Source of the DNA: Sternotherus odoratus
Taxonomy: Eukaryota; Chordata; Testudines; Kinosternidae
Assembly: GCA_032164245.1 (NCBI GenBank)
Contig: JAVMKO010000004.1
Span: forward strand, 36,495,626-36,559,625
Length of the DNA: 64,000 nt
Direction of reading: 5' to 3'
Made by a program: the position numbers and the translations under genes
The notes under the pieces: model-generated
The model's database searches: none
Told to the model about the DNA's origin: nothing
What the model saw: only the letters and a program-made list of their open reading frames with translations
Shown here: positions 57,681 to 64,000 of the stretch, one piece after another
Numbering within the stretch: position 1 is the stretch's first letter
How the letters are laid out: each line of letters opens with the position of its first letter

Positions 57681-59280
57681 TTAAAATCAATGTGAACAAA
57701 GTACAATGCACCTTTACTTATGCCACACACCCCCATATGTCCCTTCATAACTAAAAGCCTGAGCAATGCTGAATTCTCCAGTGTATCAAACTTTGGCCTT
57801 TAGGTTGCCCTAATAAAGCCAACTATCAATTATCCCAAGGAGCTATTATAGCACCCGGGGACAGGTGGGCACAGGAAGGGACAGCCAAGCCTTCATCCCA
57901 GGCACAGGAATTGGGGTGACCATTATGTCAACTCCACAGCACCCTCCTTTCTAAGGGATACTCCACTCTCCAGTGCCGCACTAGATATAGGTTATCTTTG
58001 TATTACCTCCAGTGCCGCACTAGATATAGGTTATCTTTGTATTACCCACACAGTACGTAGCAACCCCAACACAGGGGAAAATCTTAGGTTATATTTTTAT
58101 AACAGACACCCAGAATAAATGTAATCACACTACTTTGATAAGGAACGTATTAAAGCATGGTGCAAAATCTTCAGCTCTCCTATACTCAGCACAGGATGCA
58201 ATTTAGCAATAACCCTTCAGTGATTACATTCAATCCGAGTATAACCCCATTTAAGTCAATAAATTGAGTCTAGAGTCCATAGAGGAATTTGGCACTGTGT
58301 CTTCTCCCACCCCAACCCTCTATAAAAAATCATTAAAATCCAAAGGTTATTTTTCACTCCAGCTTATCTTTTCAAGAGTTCTAAATCACAAAAAGAAATT
58401 GACAAAGCCTTGGTTCATTTAGAATGGTTTCATTCTTCTGACATCTTGATCACAGATACCATGATATAGCAACCAATGGCACAGCATAACCATTATTATT
58501 ATTGTTGGAATTTCATAGTGCCCTCAAGGAATTTTCAAACACAAAAGGTATCAGTGTAGGAGCTCTTAACTAAAAATAGACATACAGAAATTAGTGAGAA
58601 GGGATACAGCAAAAGTAGGGCACCCAAGCGCCATCTTGGCCCCATTTTGGCCAAACAAAGGATTGGGTTTTTAAAATGTATTTGTCAGTGTAAGTCATCT
58701 GGGCATTTACAGACAGCACGGCAGTTTTCATCTGCCACTAAGTTGAATTTCACATGAATTGCACAAATAGCACCAGTTTAGATAGTGTGCAGAGCACTGG
58801 CCAGGATATAAAGACTAATGCAGAGTTTTTAAACTTGTTTCTGGTTCAACAAAAAGTTTGCTGTCATACATTATTTCAGGACATTCTTTTCCATTGCTGT
58901 TTACATTTTCTAAGTACTTGAGCCCTGCCCTGTTCCTAATTGTTTACTTTGTTTTCCTAGGGAATTATGTGTGTCCAAAAGCTTCTTATTTTTCATGGAA
59001 GACCTAGTGGGAGGCAGGCAATCACACAGCAGTGGCAATTAATAATATATAGACATTATTTACAAATTAGTCTGAGTATGCCACTGACAGAAGAAAATAG
59101 AGAACTTTTTAAATCTCTGTAAAATATAAGCATTTTCTCCTCCATGTTTCTTTCACTACTTTTCATATTACTACATTGCATTATGGAAAAATTATGCCCT
59201 GCTTCTGCATTTCTTTTGCTTCCAAAACATCCATGATTTTATGATTTTATGTGCAAACAATGCAGATTTTGGTCCTTTAA

Positions 59281-59283
<3 letters not shown>
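57681..59283. other. Non-coding DNA
   Basis: No gene. Contains the exact 39-bp tandem duplication listed separately. The rest is unique. Confidence 0.5.
57968..58045. repeat. Perfect tandem duplication of 39 bp
   Basis: 57968-58006 and 58007-58045 are identical (unit begins 'ctccagtgccgcactagata'). Zero differences means a very recent event, or a replication-slippage or assembly artefact. Confidence 0.95.

Positions 59284-59314
<31 letters not shown>
59284..59314. repeat. Poly-T tract
   Basis: 31 consecutive T. It is preceded by 'ggtcctttaacaa' and followed by 'gcaaataaaggggtcagtcc'. It could be the A-tail of a minus-strand retrocopy, but no retrocopied sequence is recognised beside it. Confidence 0.9.
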
Positions 59315-59316
<2 letters not shown>

Positions 59317-61156
59317 AAATAAAGGGGTCAGTCCTTATTTAGCTTGGAAAACATACTGAGGATAATTGCTTTAGATTAATTTAGATTAATCTACTTTAGA
59401 TTAATTGTGGCCAAAGAAATACTTGTGTCTAAAACATTTAAAGAGTAAGGTGTATTTTTTTGTAAAAAAAATGTACCATAGTTTTCAGTTATGCACTCAC
59501 AATCTATAATTGATTGAAAGAAAAAGGATTGCATTTAAAGGGTCATCTTTATGCTCTGAATTCATGTTACAGCAGCATCTTCTGAATGGATACTAGAGAA
59601 GTGGAGGAAAACTAATGAGTTGGGCAACTTGAGCCTTTTTAAAAGACAGAATTTAAAAGAAGAGGAAAAGGGTAAAAGTGGGAAAGTCATAATACCCATA
59701 GATCAGTTAAAAGCAGTGCAGATGAGATCTGAAATATCTGATGATGCAGAATAGGAACAGAATGAAGAAACACCACTCTCCCAATCTGAATATGGTCCAG
59801 TTACTTAACCAAAGGTCCTGAAGGCACTGAACAATGTTTATGCCAACACATGCAGGTTGACCCCTGGTATCTGGCCGTGCAAATGAGGAATAAGGAACAT
59901 CTGAATCATTTGTGCAGAGACTATCTGTAACTCCCATAGAGAAAAGAATCTACTTGTGATCTTGAACCACAAGTAGTGGGGAAAAAGATCATTGTTAATC
60001 AAAAAATCATCACTGAACACCCAGTATTATACCTCACTGACTCCCCATACTGAGCAAAGTGGTACAGAAAATAGTAGCAAATCTGTCTTAGCAGCACCTG
60101 TGCTCCACCAGCATCTAGGCCTTGTCCTCATTTCAAAAAATAAATAAATAAATAAATAAAGAGGCTAATTCAAGTTAGCCATGTCATAGCTGCCATGGTC
60201 TTTACCTTGACATGCTAACTTTTACAAATACTATTATTATAAATATTACAAACCTTCTCATCTCCCCTAACATTTTAACTTTAGTTAGTTAACGTGTTAA
60301 AAACACACCTTTTATTGTTAAGACCCTTCCTAGTGAGCCTTCAGACTTGCATACAGCACAGGTAATCAATCTTATCCTAGGCAAAGACAAAGGTCAAATG
60401 TCTTTGCAGACAGTACTAGACTTATCAACAGTTCTTGATATAGTTCCCCACAAAGGTGCTACTGGCTGACATGTGCAAAGAGGTAGAGAATTTAAAGACA
60501 AGTTAAACTTGCTTTCTTCATTTTTTTCAGGCAGATCCCAAAAGCTCACAATCAGCAACAGTTCCTGCTCCCTGAAAGTTCACATATGAATGATCACAGA
60601 AATTTTGATCATATCCCCTCTCCTACTCAACATCCATGCCAGAATCTAGAGGAAATCATATTGTTGACATTTGATCCCATGGCACTAGTACTAACATTGA
60701 GTTTTAGATTGTAAAAAACAGCAAACAATAACATTCTTTAAATGTGATTGCCAAAGAATTAACTCCTGGACAAAGTTTCTTAGAACCACATTGCCCAAGC
60801 AGTGGGGTTAATCCTGTTCATGGGTGAAACTCTCATTATAGAAAAGGAGGGACTATATATTGAAAAGAGAAGATGAGATAACATTTCACTATACCATGGG
60901 CTGAAAAAATTCCCTTCCTACCTCCTCCCTAAGTAAAGTAGCAGGCATGTAACATTTTGTTAGCAGGCATTTTGTGCCCGGAGCAGCAGCAAGAGTGCAT
61001 GCACACAAATTTACACATTGTGTCCCTGTTTTGTAGGCAGAAAACACTTCAGAACCAGTTCTGCACTCCGTCACACTGGTGTAACTCCTCTGAAGCCAAT
61101 GTAGTTACATCAGTGTAAAATTTGTTATTATTAATACCAGATAAGACTTTTATATA
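59315..61156. other. Non-coding DNA
   Basis: No gene. Small 'tttagattaa' repeats lie at 59370-59404, an (AAAT) run at 60137-60161, and a short palindromic repeat scrap 'cacactggtgtaactcctct' to 'tacatcagtgtaaaattt' at about 61072-61121. Confidence 0.45.
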
Positions 61157-62147
61157 TTACTAGCGAAAATACCCGGCGTTGCTCGGGTCCATCGGAGGTG
61201 GGGAGGGGGCAGAGAGCTGAGCGAGTGCGGGGTCCGTTGGAGGGGGGAGGGGGCAGAGAGAAAACCTGACACCACCACCTCACCCCCCCCCACCCAAGCC
61301 TAACACCCCCACCTCACTTACCCCTCGACCAACCCTGACTCACATTTTCACCCCCCCACCCAAACCCAACACCCCCATGTCACCCCCTACCAACCCCAAC
61401 CCCCCCTGACCAACACCCACACCTCACCCCCTGTAGACCAAACCTGACACACCCACCTCACTTCCCCCCCAACCAAACCCGACACCCCTACCTACCACCA
61501 CAAACAAACCTGACACCCCCAGCTCACTTACCCCTCGACCAACCCCGAACCACCTCCTCACCCCCCCAACCAACCCCAACACCCACACCTCACCCCTCAC
61601 CCACCCCGACACCTTCCCACCCCCCCAGACCAAAGCCAACACCCCCGGCTCACTTACCCCACCGACCAAACCCGACACCCCCACCTCACCCCTGACCAAC
61701 CCCGACACCCCCACCTCATCCCCCAACCAAACCCGACACCCCTACTTCACTTACCCTCTGACCAAACCCAACTTGGGTCCGTCGGAGGTGGTGAGGGGGC
61801 AGAGAGCTGAGCGAGTGCGGGGTCCGTTGGAGGGGGGAGGGGGCAGAGAGCTGAGCGAATGCAGGGTCCGTTGGAGGGGGGTATTATGACATCATAACTA
61901 TGTCACAGAGAACAGCAGCTGCCCAGCTGATGTGATTGGCCTTTAAATAATTTCACCCCTGGGGGGCGTTAGAGGTGAGATTTGAAAAATTTTCGACTCT
62001 TACCCTGATTAGGACCCTAAGACCTATAACTGTACCAAATTTCAAGTCTCTAGCTCAAACGGTGTGGAAGGAGTAAGTGCACATACATACACACATACAT
62101 ACATGCATACATACACGCATACACCATTTGACTTTTATATATATAGA
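61157..62147 (+). repeat. Composite interspersed repeat with C-rich minisatellite core
   Basis: Opens with 'tagcgaaaatacccggcgtt' and 'gctcggg'. A 76-bp G-rich block (61185-61260) recurs at 61775-61850 with two differences. Between them, 61266-61768 is a minisatellite of variable units of the type 'gacacccccacctcactta'. A unique tail follows (61880-62080, containing 'ccaaatttcaagtctctagc'), then an (ATAC)-rich stretch and 'cttttatatatatag'. The head and tail resemble a 3'-UTR type found in dispersed animal repeats (RTE/Penelope-like style), but I cannot fix the class. 'gacttttatata' occurs at both edges (61145-61156 and 62130-62141). Confidence 0.7.
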
Positions 62148-62335
62148 TTTGTATTACCATAGTGCCTAGAAGCCTTAGTCAAGAACTAGGAGCCCATTGT
62201 GTTGGGTTCTGTACAAAACACAGAACCAACAAACACTCCATGTCCCAATGAGCTCTCAATTTAAATATAAGACAAGAGACAACAGAAAGATACAGACAGG
62301 GTATTCTAAGGAAACAATGAGACAATATTGATCAG
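62148..62335 (+). repeat. Old SINE/LINE-tail-like repeat, copy C
   Basis: 'tattaccatagtgcctagaa', 'gagcccattgtgttgggttc', 'tgtacaaaacacagaacca' and 'aagacaagagacaacagaaa' match the family at 36545-36745 and give its longest copy here. It abuts the composite repeat. Confidence 0.65.
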
Positions 62336-62694
62336 CATGATAATCACACCAGTAGCCCAACAAAGTATTTTGTAGGCATCACAGCAAAGGAGATTTTTAA
62401 AGAGGATTTTGAAAGAGAACAAAAAAGTAGCTTTGTGGATGTTTACAGGGAGCTCTTCCAAAGCATGAAGGGTACCTTTTACAATGGAAAGAACTGGACA
62501 AATGTTAGCAGAAATAATCTTCCTATGGAATAGAGAAAATGAAGCACAGAAGACCTGATTCCTCTCTGCTCTACTCCTTGTGAAAACATGTACAGCTGTA
62601 CACAGGGCATGTACAATGCTACCAGATCAGAATGACAGCATTTTACTCCTACCCTAATGATTTTGCAAAGTGCAAGGAATTAAGGAACAAGGCC

Positions 62695-62765
62695 CCCAGG
62701 ACATATGTGGTTTGCCCAAGGTCACACAGCAAGTCAATGGCAGAACTGAGATGAGTTCCCTACTC
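62695..62765 (-). repeat. MIR-like SINE, antisense
   Basis: 'tttgcccaaggtcacacagc' followed by 'aagtcaatggcagaactgag' is the classic antisense MIR core. Confidence 0.85.
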
Positions 62766-64000
62766 CTGGTGCTCTGCTAAGCAAAAGAATATGCTCCCTC
62801 AGGGGCTCCAGCCCCCAGAACCTTTAATCTGGAACTCTTCCCCGGCACTTCTGAAAGAAAAAAATTCAGCCTCCTTGCTGGGGATGAAACTTTTTTATGA
62901 TCGTTAGTCTGATCCCCACAGGCCTGTTTATACTGTAGCTTTTCCCTCTTCAGTCAGAGGAAACAATAAAATAGTATTTTAGAGTTTGGCAAATACCTAA
63001 TAACTTCCTGGGACACACAATATACAGTACATGAACTGAGAAAAACTTTTGATCATTATCTTGGGAACAACACAACATAAGAGAGCATGAAGTTTATTCT
63101 TATGCGAGCCATTTCCTGACACAACTGTTCCAAGAGCTCAGCATCTATTCGCTGGGATAATTGTGACAGCTGGATACTGTACTAATGTATATATATATAT
63201 ATATATATATAGTCATATATACTCCCCATTTTCCTTTACCAGAAGAGACGTGAATGTGTGTGACTCCTAAGGAAAAAGTAATTTAGTTCTCTGGATGTCC
63301 CGCCATGAAAAGATATTACATTTACAGTGCAAAGACTTCAGTTAATCTAGGATAAAGATAAAATTGAAGAGGAGAGTAGTCACTCTAGAGGGTGAACAAC
63401 CATAATTTAGAAATATGGTCATTTGTATTATTAAACTGCTTAAAAACATATGGACAGACTTCTATAAACAGCCTATTAGCTCGTTCTTACCTCTCCTGTG
63501 CCACCTAGTGTTTTCAAGCTGTTACTGAGAATTTAACACTTTCTAAAGAATTCAGCTGACCATTTAGCCTTCTTGTACAGTCAAGAATGGGCAAATAAAG
63601 AAACAAACAAATTAAAAAAAAAATCTCAGAGGGGAGCCGAAGCAATGAAAGAGTTGAAAACGAACAGTGGTTTAAACCCTAATGTTGTTTGGCTAGTATA
63701 CTTTAAATAGGAAACTCTAATACACACATATTGAGACACTGCATAATAAAACCAGGAAGTCTCAGAGTTCTGTGCAGCACAATGCAAGCAGAATTCCAGC
63801 CTACACATCTGTTTGGAAAAAGGCAGAGACACAGTGAGGACTCAAACACAACTATCTTCCAGTATTTATGTTTCCACATTTTTGCCTGAATTGTATTTTG
63901 GGTTTGGGTACCTCATCTTGTCAAAACAGACACTAATTGCCATGGCTGCAGCAGCTACTGCATACATCATTCCCCAGAATGAACCCTGTGGATACAGCCT
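62766..64000. other. Non-coding DNA with a TA microsatellite
   Basis: (TA) run at about 63187-63211. No gene. The open frame at 63626-63832 on minus has no support. Confidence 0.5.

Noticed and set aside
59284..59314. Poly-T as the tail of a processed pseudogene
   Set aside because: No retrocopied gene sequence is recognisable next to it on the minus strand.
61424..61726. 100-codon minus frame with GVSGLV-type repeats
   Set aside because: Direct translation of the C-rich minisatellite; no independent evidence for a protein.

Overview
This window is vertebrate nuclear DNA, AT-rich and non-coding apart from transposable elements. The repeats point to a non-avian reptile, most likely a turtle: several CR1 LINE copies, a full-length PIF/Harbinger DNA transposon, hAT-type and other MITEs, solo-type endogenous retroviral LTRs, and a long palindromic repeat starting with 'tagccgtgttagtctg'. 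I recognise many of these as families abundant in chelonian (and partly crocodilian) genomes. The species call rests on memory of repeat families, not on a database search. I see no bacterial features (operons, ribosome-binding sites, CRISPR) and no convincing exon of a host gene, so the window is probably intergenic or lies inside a very large intron.

Layout. 0.5-3.0 kb: long minus-strand CR1 with decayed endonuclease and reverse transcriptase. 3-16.4 kb: mostly unique AT-rich DNA with one repeat near 12 kb. 16.4-19.4 kb: repeat cluster made of a MIR-like SINE, an LTR split by a palindromic element, a TIR-related repeat and a roughly 700-bp GC-rich non-autonomous DNA transposon. 21.7-26.5 kb: three CR1 pieces and two hAT-type MITEs. 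27.1-31.5 kb: PIF/Harbinger element. 34.0-34.9 kb: nested MITEs. 36.5-42.2 kb: sparse old repeats. 43.8-44.9 kb: probable LTR carrying a hAT MITE. 46.6-47.9 kb: LTR carrying a MITE fragment. 48.4-48.6 kb: local tandem duplication. 50.4 kb: short TA-flanked MITE. 55.2-55.9 kb: solo LTR with a perfect 5-bp target duplication. 56.3-58.0 kb: local duplications. 61.2-62.1 kb: composite repeat with a C-rich minisatellite core.

The only intact genes belong to the Harbinger element (27104-31460). It carries a spliced Myb/SANT-like DNA-binding protein gene on the plus strand and a 434-residue DDE transposase on the minus strand. The two are arranged tail to tail and their poly(A) signals lie within 40 bp of each other. 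In vertebrate Harbinger elements the Myb-like protein assists nuclear import and DNA recruitment of the transposase, which cuts and pastes at the terminal repeats with a 3-bp TWA target duplication. Here the terminal repeats are flanked by TAA. The intron of the Myb-like gene also contains an antisense open frame with its own poly(A) signal. It is not part of the usual two-gene plan and is the most interesting candidate in the window.
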